This document shows, piece by piece, positions 16,456 through 27,955 of a stretch of DNA of 62,452 nucleotides. The stretch lies in NCBI RefSeq assembly GCF_002379095.1, contig NZ_NBZV01000035.1, forward strand, positions 1 to 62,452, given 5' to 3'. The stretch is from Polaromonas sp. AER18D-145. Its GTDB lineage: Bacteria > Pseudomonadota > Gammaproteobacteria > Burkholderiales > Burkholderiaceae_C. A model generated the notes under the pieces. That model did no database searches and had not been told where the DNA came from. It saw nothing but the letters and a program-made list of their open reading frames with translations. Position 1 is the first letter of the stretch; each line of letters starts with the position of its first letter. A program made the position numbers and the translations under genes.

Positions 16456-16991
16456 ACCGCAGGAAATTGATGTTGGGCGGGGTGGCAGCGGCCGCCGCTT
16501 TTGCCGGCGCGGGCGTGGCCTGGCGGCAGCTCCAGCCGCATGGTGCACCCGTCGCTGCGGGCGGGCAGGGCGCTGCGTTGGACCCGTTCTGGTCGCAGGC
16601 CTTTGACACGCCCGACGGTGCCAGCCTGACGCTGGCCAGTTTTTCCGGCAAACCCCTGCTGGTCAATTTTTGGGCCACCTGGTGTCCGCCGTGCATCGAG
16701 GAGTTGCCTCTGCTTGATAGCTTTTATCGGGAAAACAAGGCTAAAAGCTGGCAAGTTCTGGGTTTGGCCGTGGATCAACCCAGTGCGGTGCGGGCCTGGC
16801 TGCAGCGCAAACCGCTGGGTTTTCCGGTGGCCATGGCTGGTTTTTCCGGCACCGAGCTGAGCAAGTCCCTGGGCAACCTGTCCGGGGGGCTGCCATTCAC
16901 CGTGGTGTTTGGGGCGTCCGGTCAGCTGCTGCATCGAAAAAGCGGCAAGGTGACGCCCGAGGATCTGGCCCAATGGGTGCAACTGGCCTGA
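16452..16991 (+). CDS. TlpA-like thioredoxin-fold protein, exported
   Basis: A 179-residue TlpA/ResA-type thiol-disulfide protein. The N-terminus MNRRKLMLGGVAAAAAFAGA is a signal or anchor segment, followed by a linker and the thioredoxin fold with the redox pair in LLVNFWATWCPPCIEELPLL. The cis-proline region reads GGLPFTVVFGASGQLL. It probably reduces exported thiol proteins in the periplasm. Translation is coupled to the 202-aa protein upstream by an ATGA overlap. The stretch from 16712 to about 16755 (DSFYRENKAKSW) resembles the AT-rich GATAGCTTTTAT-type dispersed motifs of the intergenic regions, suggesting an in-frame repeat inside the gene. Confidence 0.88.
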   Translation: MNRRKLMLGGVAAAAAFAGAGVAWRQLQPHGAPVAAGGQGAALDPFWSQAFDTPDGASLTLASFSGKPLLVNFWATWCPPCIEELPLLDSFYRENKAKSWQVLGLAVDQPSAVRAWLQRKPLGFPVAMAGFSGTELSKSLGNLSGGLPFTVVFGASGQLLHRKSGKVTPEDLAQWVQLA

Positions 16992-17093
16992 GAGGCCGGG
17001 CCGAGTTGAGTCCTGGTCGGCGGGCGGATATCGGGTGGATATGGGGTAAAGTTCGGGCTTGCCCGGCGGCCGGCCGGAAAGGAGACAGCGTTG

Positions 17094-17537
17094 ATGAGCA
17101 TACTGGTATTGCATGGACCGAATCTGAACCTGCTGGGCACCCGCGAGCCGCAGGTTTACGGGGTGACGACGTTGGATCAAATTAACGAAGATTTGGTCAA
17201 ATTCGCCGCAGATCGCGGCACATCGCTGCAAACTTTTCAAAGCAACCATGAGGGTGCCTTGGTAGACCGCATCCAGCTGGCGCGCACCGACGGCACGCAG
17301 TTCATCGTCATCAACCCGGCGGCCTTCACGCATACCAGCGTGGCCATCCGCGATGCCCTTGCCGGGGTGGCCATTCCGTTTGTGGAGGTGCATCTTTCCA
17401 ACGTCCACCGGCGCGAAGCCTTTCGCCACCACTCCTATTTTTCGGACGTGGCTGAAGCCGTGATGGCGGGTTTTGGGCCGGCTGGTTACCGCTATGCGGT
17501 AGACTTCGCCCTTTCGCGTTTGGCTAAAATAGCCTGA
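17094..17537 (+). CDS. aroQ: 3-dehydroquinate dehydratase, type II
   Basis: A 147-residue type II dehydroquinase (shikimate pathway step three), active as a dodecamer in this family. Landmarks: [18 protein letters not shown] with the catalytic Tyr, [30 protein letters not shown] with the catalytic His nearby, and [20 protein letters not shown]. The ATG at 17094 follows the strong ribosome site GGAAAGGAGA; the frame also has a TTG three bases earlier. It stands before accB by 150 bp, the aroQ-accB-accC order common in proteobacteria. Confidence 0.96.
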   Translation: MSILVLHGPNLNLLGTREPQVYGVTTLDQINEDLVKFAADRGTSLQTFQSNHEGALVDRIQLARTDGTQFIVINPAAFTHTSVAIRDALAGVAIPFVEVHLSNVHRREAFRHHSYFSDVAEAVMAGFGPAGYRYAVDFALSRLAKIA

Positions 17538-17686
17538 ATTAATAAAATTAGCTGATTTTTAGGAGCCGAAGGGTGTAAAAAGCGGAATTTAGGCGCAAAC
17601 CTGCGCCGTCGCCCGCCAGTCACGCCGTCGGCAACATGAATATCAGAGGTGCCGCCTCTAGGCCCCCCACCGTCGTTGGAGAAACC

Positions 17687-18133
17687 ATGGATTTAAGAAA
17701 ACTCAAGACACTGATTGACCTCGTTTCCGAGTCCAATGTGTCCGAACTGGAAATCACCGAGGCCGAAGGCAAGGTTCGTATTGTCAAGTCGGGCGGCACG
17801 CCCATGGTGATGCAGGCCCCCGTGGCCATGATGCCGGCACCGGTGGCCGCCCCGGCGGCCGGCGTGCCGGCTGCGCCTGTCGAGCCGGCGGCGCCGGCCG
17901 GCCATGCGGTCAAGTCCCCGATGGTTGGTACCTTTTACCGCTCGTCCAGCCCCGGCGCCAAGGCCTACGTGGAAGTGGGCAGCCAGGTCAAGGAGGGCGA
18001 GACCATCTGCATCATCGAGGCGATGAAAATCCTCAATGAGATTGAAGCGGACAAATCCGGCACCATCACCCGCATCCTGTGCGAGAACGGTCAGGCGGTG
18101 GAGTACGGACAGCCGCTCTTCATGATCGAGTGA
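17687..18133 (+). CDS. accB: Biotin carboxyl carrier protein of acetyl-CoA carboxylase
   Basis: A 148-residue BCCP. The N-terminus [20 protein letters not shown] is the conserved dimer/assembly segment, followed by an Ala/Pro-rich flexible linker (residues about 40-68) and the biotinyl domain with the modified lysine in [19 protein letters not shown]. It carries the carboxybiotin between biotin carboxylase and carboxyltransferase in fatty acid synthesis. The ATG at 17687 follows GTTGGAGAAACC. It is 7 bp upstream of accC, with which it forms an operon. Confidence 0.97.
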   Translation: MDLRKLKTLIDLVSESNVSELEITEAEGKVRIVKSGGTPMVMQAPVAMMPAPVAAPAAGVPAAPVEPAAPAGHAVKSPMVGTFYRSSSPGAKAYVEVGSQVKEGETICIIEAMKILNEIEADKSGTITRILCENGQAVEYGQPLFMIE

Positions 18134-18140
18134 CCGCCGC

Positions 18141-19490
18141 ATGTTCAAAAAGATACTGATCGCCAACCGCGGCGAAATTGCGCTTCGCATCCAGCGCGCC
18201 TGCCGGGAACTCGGCGTCAAGGCCGTGATGGTGTACTCCGAAGCCGACCGAGAGGCCAAGTACATCAAGCTCGCGGACGAGTCGGTTTGCATCGGCCCGG
18301 CGCCGTCGGCGCTGAGCTACCTCAACATGCCGGCCATCATCTCGGCCGCCGAGGTGACGGACGCCGAGGCGATTCACCCCGGCTACGGTTTTCTGAGCGA
18401 AAACGCCGACTTTGCCGAACGGGTTGAAAAAAGCGGCTTCAAGTTCATTGGCCCGTCGCCCGAATCCATACGCATCATGGGCGACAAGGTCTCGGCCAAG
18501 CAGACCATGATCAAGGCCGGCGTGCCCTGTGTGCCGGGCTCCGAAGGCGCCTTGCCGGACGACGCGGCAATCATCAAGCGCACGGCCAAGCAGGTCGGTT
18601 ACCCGGTCATCATCAAGGCGGCCGGTGGCGGTGGCGGGCGCGGCATGCGGGTGGTGCACACCGAGGCGGCGCTGCTGCACGCGGTGCAAACCACCAAGGC
18701 CGAAGCGGGCGCTGCCTTTGGCAATCCCGAGGTCTACATGGAGAAATTCCTGCAGAACCCGCGCCATATCGAAATCCAGATCCTCGCTGACCAGCACAAA
18801 AATGCGGTCTGGCTCGGCGAGCGGGACTGCTCCATGCAGCGCCGTCACCAGAAGGTGATTGAAGAGGCGCCGGCCCCGGGCATCCCGCGCAAGATCATCG
18901 AGCGCATCGGCGAGCGCTGCGTCGCAGCCGTCAAGAAGATCGGCTACCGCGGTGCGGGGACCTTCGAGTTCCTGTACGAAAACGGCGAGTTCTACTTCAT
19001 CGAGATGAACACCCGGGTCCAGGTCGAGCACCCGGTGACCGAGTGGGTCACCGGCGTGGACATCGTCCGGTCGCAAATCCAGATAGCGGCCGGTGAAAAA
19101 CTGCCTTTCACCCAGCGCCAGATCGAAATCAAGGGCCATGCGATCGAATGCCGCATCAACGCGGAAGACCCCTACAAGTTTGTTCCGTCGCCGGGACGCA
19201 TCACCACCTGGCACATGCCTGGCGGGCCGGGTGTGCGGGTGGACTCGCACATCTACACGAACTACTTTGTGCCGCCGAATTACGACTCCATGGTCGGCAA
19301 GATCATTGTTCACGGCGACACCCGCGAGCAGGCCCTGGCCCGTATGCGCACCGCGCTGGCCGAAACCGTGGTCGAAGGCATCAACACCAACATTGCGCTG
19401 CACCGCGAACTGATGGTGGATGCCAAGTTCATGGACGGCGGCACCAACATCCATTACCTTGAAGAGTGGTTGTCACAACGTGACCGCTGA
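18141..19490 (+). CDS. accC: Biotin carboxylase subunit of acetyl-CoA carboxylase
   Basis: A 449-residue biotin carboxylase with the full ATP-grasp architecture: [20 protein letters not shown] at the start, the glycine-rich loop [19 protein letters not shown] near residues 159-177, EAPAPGIP, and the active-site [20 protein letters not shown]. It carboxylates biotin on AccB with bicarbonate and ATP. Length matches the family. Its end overlaps a possible GTG start of the next gene, prmA, so the operon may run on. Confidence 0.97.
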   Translation: MFKKILIANRGEIALRIQRACRELGVKAVMVYSEADREAKYIKLADESVCIGPAPSALSYLNMPAIISAAEVTDAEAIHPGYGFLSENADFAERVEKSGFKFIGPSPESIRIMGDKVSAKQTMIKAGVPCVPGSEGALPDDAAIIKRTAKQVGYPVIIKAAGGGGGRGMRVVHTEAALLHAVQTTKAEAGAAFGNPEVYMEKFLQNPRHIEIQILADQHKNAVWLGERDCSMQRRHQKVIEEAPAPGIPRKIIERIGERCVAAVKKIGYRGAGTFEFLYENGEFYFIEMNTRVQVEHPVTEWVTGVDIVRSQIQIAAGEKLPFTQRQIEIKGHAIECRINAEDPYKFVPSPGRITTWHMPGGPGVRVDSHIYTNYFVPPNYDSMVGKIIVHGDTREQALARMRTALAETVVEGINTNIALHRELMVDAKFMDGGTNIHYLEEWLSQRDR

Positions 19491-19515
19491 ACCGGGCGCG
19501 CTCCAGCCCAAGAGC

Positions 19516-20406
19516 ATGTTTGAACTGGTGTTGCTGGCCCCGGTGGACAGCGTGGAAACGCTGAGCGAGGCGCTCGATGCGCTGGACGCACTCAGTGTGT
19601 CGGTCGAGGATGCCGATGCACAGACGCCTGCCGAGCAGGCCCTGTTTGGCGAGCCCGGCATGCCGCCGCCCAAGGCCGGCTGGGAGCGTTCGCGCGTGGT
19701 GTCGCTTTTTTCGGATGAAGCCGGTGCGCGTGACGCCGCCAGCGTGCTGTCTGCGCAGGACTTTTTTGCCGGCTGCCAGCTGGTGGCCATTCAGGCGGTG
19801 CCCGAGCAGGACTGGGTGCGGTTGACGCAGTCGCAATTCACACCGGTGGAGATCACCCCCGAGTTCTGGATTGTCCCGACCTGGCACGAGCCGCCCGCGC
19901 AGGCCCGGCAGGTGATCCGGCTGGACCCGGGGCTGGCTTTTGGCACGGGCACCCACCCGACCACGCGCATGTGTTTGCGCTGGATTGCTGAAAATGGCGC
20001 TGCGGGCAAGTCCCTGGGTCGTGTGCTGGACTACGGCTGCGGCTCCGGCATTCTTGCCATTGGTGCGGCCAAGTTCGGTGCGTCCAGCATTGATGCGGTC
20101 GATATCGACGAGGCGGCCGTGCAGTCCACGCTGGCCAATGCCGAGGCGAACCATGTCAGTCTGCGCACCGGCCTGCCCGACAAGGCCGAAGGCACTTACC
20201 AGACCGTGCTGGCCAACATCCTGGCCACGCCGCTCAAGGTGCTGGCGCCCCTGTTGTGTGCGCGTGTGGTTCCCGGCGGCGCGCTGGTGCTGGCCGGCAT
20301 TCTCGAGCGGCAGGCCGACGAGCTCAAGGCCGCTTATGCGCCTTACTGTCAGCTGCAGGTGGCGGACCAGGAAGACGGCTGGATACTGATGACCGCCCGG
20401 CTCTGA
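19516..20406 (+). CDS. prmA: Ribosomal protein L11 methyltransferase
   Basis: A 296-residue PrmA, the S-adenosylmethionine-dependent enzyme that trimethylates ribosomal protein L11. The N-terminal substrate-recognition domain starts MFELVLLAPVDSVETLSEAL; the catalytic Rossmann domain has RLDPGLAFGTGTHPTTRMCL, the SAM-binding DYGCGSGILAIGAAKFGA and VLANILATPLKVLAP. The ATG at 19516 matches the usual family start; a GTG at 19480 overlapping accC would add 12 residues and could mediate coupling. Confidence 0.95.
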   Translation: MFELVLLAPVDSVETLSEALDALDALSVSVEDADAQTPAEQALFGEPGMPPPKAGWERSRVVSLFSDEAGARDAASVLSAQDFFAGCQLVAIQAVPEQDWVRLTQSQFTPVEITPEFWIVPTWHEPPAQARQVIRLDPGLAFGTGTHPTTRMCLRWIAENGAAGKSLGRVLDYGCGSGILAIGAAKFGASSIDAVDIDEAAVQSTLANAEANHVSLRTGLPDKAEGTYQTVLANILATPLKVLAPLLCARVVPGGALVLAGILERQADELKAAYAPYCQLQVADQEDGWILMTARL

Positions 20407-20448
20407 GCGGGCCCGCGCCCTGTCACGCCCCGTACAATAAGGCGCTAA

Positions 20449-21522
20449 ATGAGCCTGATTACGCGCTGTTCTGCCTGCGGCACGATGTTCAAAGTCGTGG
20501 CCGACCAACTCAAGATTTCCCAGGGCTGGGTGCGCTGCGGGCACTGCTCCGAAGTTTTTGACGCAGCAGCCAATCTTCAGCCCTACGCACCCCAAGCAAC
20601 CGCGTCGTCCACCGATGCTCCGGTGTCCCCTGCACCCGATGCCCTGCCTGACCTGCAGCAGGACAGCGGCGGGGCGGCATCCGTGGCCCCCATGCTGGTG
20701 GCGCCTTCTGCGGAGCCGGAGGCCGACTGGTCTGATCCCGTGCCGGCGCAAGAGGCAGCACCGGTTGCCGCGTCCGCATCGGTGCCGGAAGTCCAGGTGT
20801 CGCCGTCGCCAGACCTCGCCGCCGACGTGTTCGCCTTTTCGGTGAGCCCGGAGCCATCCGACTTTTCCGGAGCGGCGGCACCCGCAGCGCGAGCGGGCTA
20901 CACGGAAAGTGCCTTTGGTGAATCAGCGTCGGAGATGCTTGAACCCGGTCATGTTCACGAGGTGTCATTTGTGCGTGAGGCCAGGCGCGATGCGTTCTGG
21001 CGCCGGCCCGCGGTGCGTGTGGCGCTTGGATTGGCGGCATCGGTGCTGCTGGCCGTCTTGCTGTTGCAGGTCGCCCTGTTCCAGAGACATACGCTGGCCG
21101 TGTCGCAGCCCTGGCTGCGTCCGGCCCTGTACACGCTGTGCGCCTCGCTGCATTGCGAGATCAGGCCGCCGCAGCAGATTGAATCGGTGGTGATCGAGAG
21201 TTCGACTTTTAACAAGCTGTCCGCCGACGCCTACCGGCTCAAGGTGGTGATCAGGAACGCAGGCGCGATCCCCTTGGCCTTGCCGTCGCTGGAGCTGACA
21301 CTGACCGACACCCAGGACCAGGCGCAGCTGCGGCGTGTGCTGACCCCGGTGGAACTGGGCGCCACCGGCCCCACACTGGCGGCAGGCGCCGAATTTTCCG
21401 GCGTGCTGGCCATCAGAATTTTGAATTCCCCAGCCGACGCCAGCGCGTCCCAAACGCCGCCCGCGCGGCCTTCCGCGCCCTTGCGGATTGCCGGCTACCG
21501 GGTCCTTGCTTTTTATCCCTGA
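20449..21522 (+). CDS. DUF3426 zinc-ribbon membrane protein
   Basis: A 357-residue protein of the MJ0042-finger/DUF3426 type. Residues 6-35 form a zinc ribbon with two CxxC pairs (RCSACGTMF and RCGHCSEVFDA). A long Ala/Pro/Glu-rich linker follows (about 40-165), then one membrane span near residues 186-207 (ALGLAASVLLAVLLLQVALF) and a periplasmic C-terminal beta domain (ESVVIESSTFNKLSADAYRL; LRIAGYRVLAFYP). The family is widespread in betaproteobacteria next to prmA and accBC, as here, but its role is unknown. Confidence 0.88.
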   Translation: MSLITRCSACGTMFKVVADQLKISQGWVRCGHCSEVFDAAANLQPYAPQATASSTDAPVSPAPDALPDLQQDSGGAASVAPMLVAPSAEPEADWSDPVPAQEAAPVAASASVPEVQVSPSPDLAADVFAFSVSPEPSDFSGAAAPAARAGYTESAFGESASEMLEPGHVHEVSFVREARRDAFWRRPAVRVALGLAASVLLAVLLLQVALFQRHTLAVSQPWLRPALYTLCASLHCEIRPPQQIESVVIESSTFNKLSADAYRLKVVIRNAGAIPLALPSLELTLTDTQDQAQLRRVLTPVELGATGPTLAAGAEFSGVLAIRILNSPADASASQTPPARPSAPLRIAGYRVLAFYP

Positions 21523-21541
21523 CTGAATCGAGATCCATCCC

Positions 21542-22444
21542 ATGCCTGCTGTAATTTGTGGTTCCCTGGCCTTTGACACCATCATGACGTTTGAGGGGCG
21601 CTTTGCCGAGCAGATCCTGCCCGACCAGCTGCACATCCTCAACGTGTCCTTTCTGGTGCCGGCCCTGCGCCGGGAGTTTGGCGGCTGCGCCGGCAACATC
21701 GCCTACAGCCTGCAGCAGCTGGGCGGAACGCCCTTGCCCATGGCGACCGTGGGTACCGATGGGGCCGAGTATGTGGCGCGCCTGAACACACTGGGCATCA
21801 GCACCGAGTTTGTCAGGGAGGTGGGAGACACCTACACCGCCCAGGCCATGATCATGACGGACCGCGACAACAACCAGATCACCGCCTTCCATCCCGGGGC
21901 GATGGGCCAGGCGCATACGACAAAAATTGCGCCGCGTGCCGATATCAGCATCGGCATCATCTCGCCGGACGGGCGCGACGCCATGCTGCAGCATGCCGAG
22001 CAGTTCAAGGCCGCCGGTATTCCTTTTGTGTTCGATCCCGGCCAGGGCCTGCCCATGTTTGACGGCCAGGACCTGGCCCATTTTGTCGAGCTGGCGAGCT
22101 GGGTCACGGTCAACGACTACGAAGCCAAACTGCTGTGCGACCGGACCGGTTTGTCCTGCGCCGAGATATCGAAGCGGGTGCAGGGCCTGGTGGTGACGCT
22201 GGGTGCACACGGTTGCGAGGTCTGGGTGGACGGCGACAAGACGCTGGTTGCGCCGGTGGTGGCCACGGAAGTGGTGGACCCGACCGGTTGCGGCGACGCT
22301 TTTCGCGGGGCCCTGTTGTTCGGCCTCGAAAAAGGCTGGTCGCTGGCCCGCTGCGCCGAACTGGGCAACCGCGTCGGCGCCCACAAGATTGCTTTCCGCG
22401 GCGGCCAGAACTACACACTCACGTCCGCTCAGACTGGCCTGTAA
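21542..22444 (+). CDS. PfkB-family carbohydrate or nucleoside kinase
   Basis: A 300-residue ribokinase-superfamily enzyme. The N-terminal sequence MPAVICGSLAFDTIMTFEGR, the GGCAGNIAYSLQQLGG substrate motif near residue 45 and the anion-hole/catalytic motif DPTGCGDAFRGALLFGLEKG near residue 247, with its general-base Asp, identify it. Proteins with this start are often annotated as adenosine or sugar kinases. It follows the DUF3426 gene by 19 bp and probably shares its transcript. The exact substrate is not certain. Confidence 0.88.
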   Translation: MPAVICGSLAFDTIMTFEGRFAEQILPDQLHILNVSFLVPALRREFGGCAGNIAYSLQQLGGTPLPMATVGTDGAEYVARLNTLGISTEFVREVGDTYTAQAMIMTDRDNNQITAFHPGAMGQAHTTKIAPRADISIGIISPDGRDAMLQHAEQFKAAGIPFVFDPGQGLPMFDGQDLAHFVELASWVTVNDYEAKLLCDRTGLSCAEISKRVQGLVVTLGAHGCEVWVDGDKTLVAPVVATEVVDPTGCGDAFRGALLFGLEKGWSLARCAELGNRVGAHKIAFRGGQNYTLTSAQTGL

Positions 22445-22471
22445 GCGCCGATTAAAAGCCAAAAAGGATTC

Positions 22472-22515
22472 CAGCCCATTTTTTATGGGTGGACTCAGCT
22501 ACTGAATTTATAGCG
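22472..22515 (+). repeat. AT-rich intergenic repeat with hairpin, copy 1
   Basis: CAGCCCATTTTTTATGGGTG followed by GACTCAGCTACTGAATTTAT and AGCG. It matches 61041-61084 at most positions, and its right half matches 15692-15714. The CCCAT/ATGGG arms can form a hairpin. It lies just after the kinase gene, at a junction of converging genes, so it may help end transcription. Confidence 0.65.
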
Positions 22516-22589
22516 AATGGGGGCGCCTTCAACGGGGCCGGCTGCCCTGAAGAAGGTGCACTCGGTGCCTTTCACCACACGCCGAAAGT

Positions 22590-22622
22590 AAAAAAGCCCG
22601 GCATCTTGCGATGTCGGGCTTC
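22590..22622 (-). terminator. Terminator of the histone H1-like gene
   Basis: On the minus strand AAGCCCGACATC, loop GCAA, then GATGCCGGGCTT followed by TTTT. The stem has ten pairs with one G-U. It lies 20 bp past the stop codon of the H1-like gene, as expected for a Rho-independent terminator. Confidence 0.8.
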
Positions 22623-22641
22623 AGGCCAAGTGCCTTACTGG

Positions 22642-23109
22642 TTACGGCTTGCTGGCTGTCGGAAACGGCCAGGCAGCTTGCGGGTTCAGAGTTGTCTGAG
22701 CCGCAGGGGCAGCCGGTGCAGCAGGAGCTTTGGCAGCGGGTTTTTTCGCGGCTTTCTTCGCAGCGGGTTTTTTCGCTGCTTTCTTGGCTGCTGGCTTTTT
22801 GGCAGCGGCTTTCTTCGCAGCAGCTTTCTTCGCTGGCGCTTTTTTCGCTACTTTTTTCGCCGCAGGCTTTTTAGCTGCTGCTTTTTTTGCAGCAGGCTTT
22901 TTGGCCGCTACTTTCTTGGCCGGGGCTTTTTTCGCTGGCGCTTTTTTCGCAGGAGCTTTTTTAGCTGCTACTTTTTTCGCTGGCGCTTTTTTGGCCGGGG
23001 CTTTTTTCGCTGCTACTTTTTTCGCAGGGGCTTTTTTAGCCGCTACTTTTTTCGCAGGGGCTTTCTTCGGAGCAGCTTTTTTAGCCGCAGTTTTTTTCGC
23101 AGTTGCCAT
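22642..23109 (-). CDS. Histone H1-like lysine/alanine repeat DNA-binding protein
   Basis: A 155-residue protein made mostly of tandem AAKK, PAKK and VAAKK units (residues 3-125), with a short non-basic tail ([20 protein letters not shown]). This resembles the C-terminal domain of eukaryotic histone H1 and the BpH1/AlgP-type nucleoid proteins of beta- and gammaproteobacteria. It probably binds DNA or RNA non-specifically and compacts the nucleoid. The gene is full of near-identical 15-30 bp repeats and runs of six T or A bases, so copy number is likely to vary between strains. GAGAAAAC precedes the ATG, and a terminator follows. Confidence 0.9.
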   Translation of the reverse strand: MATAKKTAAKKAAPKKAPAKKVAAKKAPAKKVAAKKAPAKKAPAKKVAAKKAPAKKAPAKKAPAKKVAAKKPAAKKAAAKKPAAKKVAKKAPAKKAAAKKAAAKKPAAKKAAKKPAAKKAAKKPAAKAPAAPAAPAAQTTLNPQAAWPFPTASKP

Positions 23110-23298
23110 AGTTTTCTCCTTGATTACATTGCAAAGATCACTTCACGTCTGGAGTACGCGAAGCGATTCACGGCGTTGGGCTGTCGGCGAACCGGGCCCA
23201 GCGCCGCGAACACGGGAGCAAAGCCCAACGCGCGCACTTCTGCGGTGCGGTCACTGGTCAATGCAAGTCTGGAAATCATTGTTGTGTCGGCTTGTCTG

Positions 23299-24504
23299 TC
23301 AGTCCCAGGAGAGAGCGCCACCGGACTGGTACTCGATCACACGGGTTTCGAAGAAGTTGCGTTCCTTTTTCAGGTCGATCATTTCGCTCATCCAGGGGAA
23401 CGGGTTTTCCTCGTTCGGGAACAGCGTCTCCAGGCCGATCTGCGTGGCCCGGCGGTTGGCGATGTAGCGCAGGTAACCCTTGAACATGGACGCGTTGAGG
23501 CCCAGCACGCCGCGCGGCATGGTGTCCTCGGCGTAGCGGTATTCGAGCTCGACCGCCTTCATGAACAGGGCCTTGATCTCGGCCTTGAACTCGGCGGTCC
23601 ACAGCAGCGGGTTCTCGAGCTTGAGCTGGTTGATCAGGTCGATGCCGAAGTTGCAGTGCATGGACTCGTCGCGCAGGATGTACTGGTACTGCTCGGCGGC
23701 GCCGGTCATCTTGTTCTGGCGGCCCAGCGCCAGGATCTGCGTGAAGCCGACATAGAAGAACAGGCCTTCCATCAGGCAGGCGAACACGATCAGGGACTTC
23801 AGCAGGGTCTGGTCCGCTTCCTGGGTGCCGGTCTTGAAGTTGGGGTCCGAGATGGCATCGATGAAGGGAATCAGGAACTGGTCCTTGTCCCTGATCGACT
23901 GCACTTCGTTGTAGGCGTTGAAGATTTCGCTTTCATCCAGGCCCAGCGATTCGGTGATGTACTGGTAGGCGTGGGTGTGAATGGCTTCTTCAAACGCCTG
24001 GCGCAGCAAAAACTGGCGGCACTCGGGCGCCGTGATGTGCCGGTAAGTGCCCAGCACAATGTTGTTGGCGGCCAGCGAGTCGGCGGTGACGAAGAAACCG
24101 AGGTTGCGCTTGACCAGACGGCGTTCGTCTTCAGTCAGGCCGTTCGGGTCTTTCCAGAGCGCGATGTCGCGCGTCATGTTCACTTCCTGCGGCATCCAGT
24201 GGTTGGCGCAACTGGCCAGGTATTTTTCCCAGGCCCATTTGTACTTGAACGGAACCAGCTGGTTCACGTCGGTCTGGCCGTTGATGATGCGTTTGTCGGC
24301 GGCTTTGACGCGATGGGCGGTGGGTGCCACGGTGGCCGGTGCTGCACGCACGCCTGATGAAGTCAGGGCGCTGTCGTCGAGCATGCGGGCTGCAGCATGG
24401 GGCTGCAAAGAAAGAGGCGGAAGTTCCATCGAGCGGCCTTCGGGAAGGGCGCTGGCAAGAGGTTTTTGCAACGATGGTTTAGCTTCTTCGTCCCAGGTCA
24501 ACAT
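23299..24504 (-). CDS. nrdB: Ribonucleoside-diphosphate reductase beta subunit, class Ia
   Basis: A 401-residue class Ia small subunit that houses the di-iron tyrosyl radical cofactor. Metal-ligand helices are seen in [20 protein letters not shown] and [19 protein letters not shown], and the region [14 protein letters not shown] belongs to the core. The C-terminal tail that docks into NrdA ends [15 protein letters not shown]. The start ATG at 24504 ([10 protein letters not shown]) is preferred to TTG at 24516. It lies 134 bp downstream of nrdA, on the same transcript or with its own promoter. Confidence 0.95.
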   Translation of the reverse strand: MLTWDEEAKPSLQKPLASALPEGRSMELPPLSLQPHAAARMLDDSALTSSGVRAAPATVAPTAHRVKAADKRIINGQTDVNQLVPFKYKWAWEKYLASCANHWMPQEVNMTRDIALWKDPNGLTEDERRLVKRNLGFFVTADSLAANNIVLGTYRHITAPECRQFLLRQAFEEAIHTHAYQYITESLGLDESEIFNAYNEVQSIRDKDQFLIPFIDAISDPNFKTGTQEADQTLLKSLIVFACLMEGLFFYVGFTQILALGRQNKMTGAAEQYQYILRDESMHCNFGIDLINQLKLENPLLWTAEFKAEIKALFMKAVELEYRYAEDTMPRGVLGLNASMFKGYLRYIANRRATQIGLETLFPNEENPFPWMSEMIDLKKERNFFETRVIEYQSGGALSWD

Positions 24505-24603
24505 AGATGTTTCCAATAAGTTGGATTATGAAAGCAGCGATACAAAATGAAAAGTGTTCATTCACATCGCTCTGAATTAGTGTTGCTCAATTACATCGAA
24601 TCA

Positions 24604-24625
24604 GGCGCCGGATTTTTCCGGCGCC
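24604..24625. other. Hairpin in the nrdA-nrdB spacer
   Basis: GGCGCCGG, loop ATTTTT, CCGGCGCC: a perfect 8-bp stem 14 bp after the nrdA stop codon. On the minus strand, the direction of transcription, no T run follows, so it is not a standard terminator. It could stabilise the nrdA end or tune nrdB expression. Confidence 0.5.
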
Positions 24626-24638
24626 GTGATCCGTTTTT

Positions 24639-27545
<2,907 letters not shown>

Positions 27546-27690
27546 GTTTTCCTCGTTGTGCTTTGTTGTTGGTGAGTTCGATGTGATTCAGGACAGGAAG
27601 AAGGGCTGACGGTTGCCTGTGGCTGGCTTGGTGGCGGGCTTTCCTTGGGCTGTTGGGCACCTGAATCCATCCATCGGTATTAGGGCTAAG
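27546..27690 (-). other. Leader region between the NrdR boxes and nrdA
   Basis: About 145 bp of non-coding sequence between the boxes and the nrdA ATG. The minus strand just before the start reads ACGAGGAAAAC, a good ribosome site. No gene is supported. Confidence 0.5.
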
Positions 27691-27737
27691 ACACTATACC
27701 TAGGGTCTGGAGTGATTTCAAGCACTACAGGTAGTGT
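27691..27737. promoter_or_regulatory. Paired NrdR-like boxes upstream of nrdA
   Basis: Box 1 ACACTATACCTAGGGT (27691-27706) and box 2 GCACTACAGGTAGTGT (27722-27737) are both imperfect palindromes resembling the NrdR consensus (acaCtATAtnnnGtgt). Their centres are 31 bp apart, three DNA turns, the standard spacing for the NrdR repressor of ribonucleotide reductase genes. nrdR itself is not in the window. Confidence 0.7.
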
Positions 27738-27955
27738 ATCGGTCCTGAATCGCTGCGTCACGTTCCGCTTACTTTTTGTGGCTTTTTTTTGCAGGAAAAA
27801 ATGCACAAGCTTGGGTCCTCATGGGCGCCCCGAAGCTCGGCATCCATCGGCCGGACGCGTGCCGATCACGTGTTCACGCGCCTTGCAAGGCGATCAGTGG
27901 GGTCGATGGTCGCGGAGGTTCACGCACGGCGCCCAAGCCGGCACCGCCAGGGTGG
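27738..27955. other. Intergenic stretch between ampD and the nrdA control region
   Basis: No gene or clear element is supported in these roughly 220 bases downstream of ampD. The T-rich run near 27781-27800 (GGCTTTTTTTTGCAGG) is not preceded by a good hairpin. Confidence 0.4.

Noticed and set aside
19480..19515. GTG start for prmA overlapping accC
   Set aside because: Possible, but family similarity begins at the ATG at 19516; kept only as an alternative.
22700..23100. Regular short repeats resembling a CRISPR array
   Set aside because: Repeats are not separated by unique spacers and are explained by AAKK/PAKK codons of the H1-like protein.
22489..24357. Long plus-strand frame rich in Phe, Gly and Arg across the histone-like and nrdB genes
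   Set aside because: It is the antisense shadow of the AAKK repeats and of nrdB; its composition mirrors the repeats and no domain is visible.
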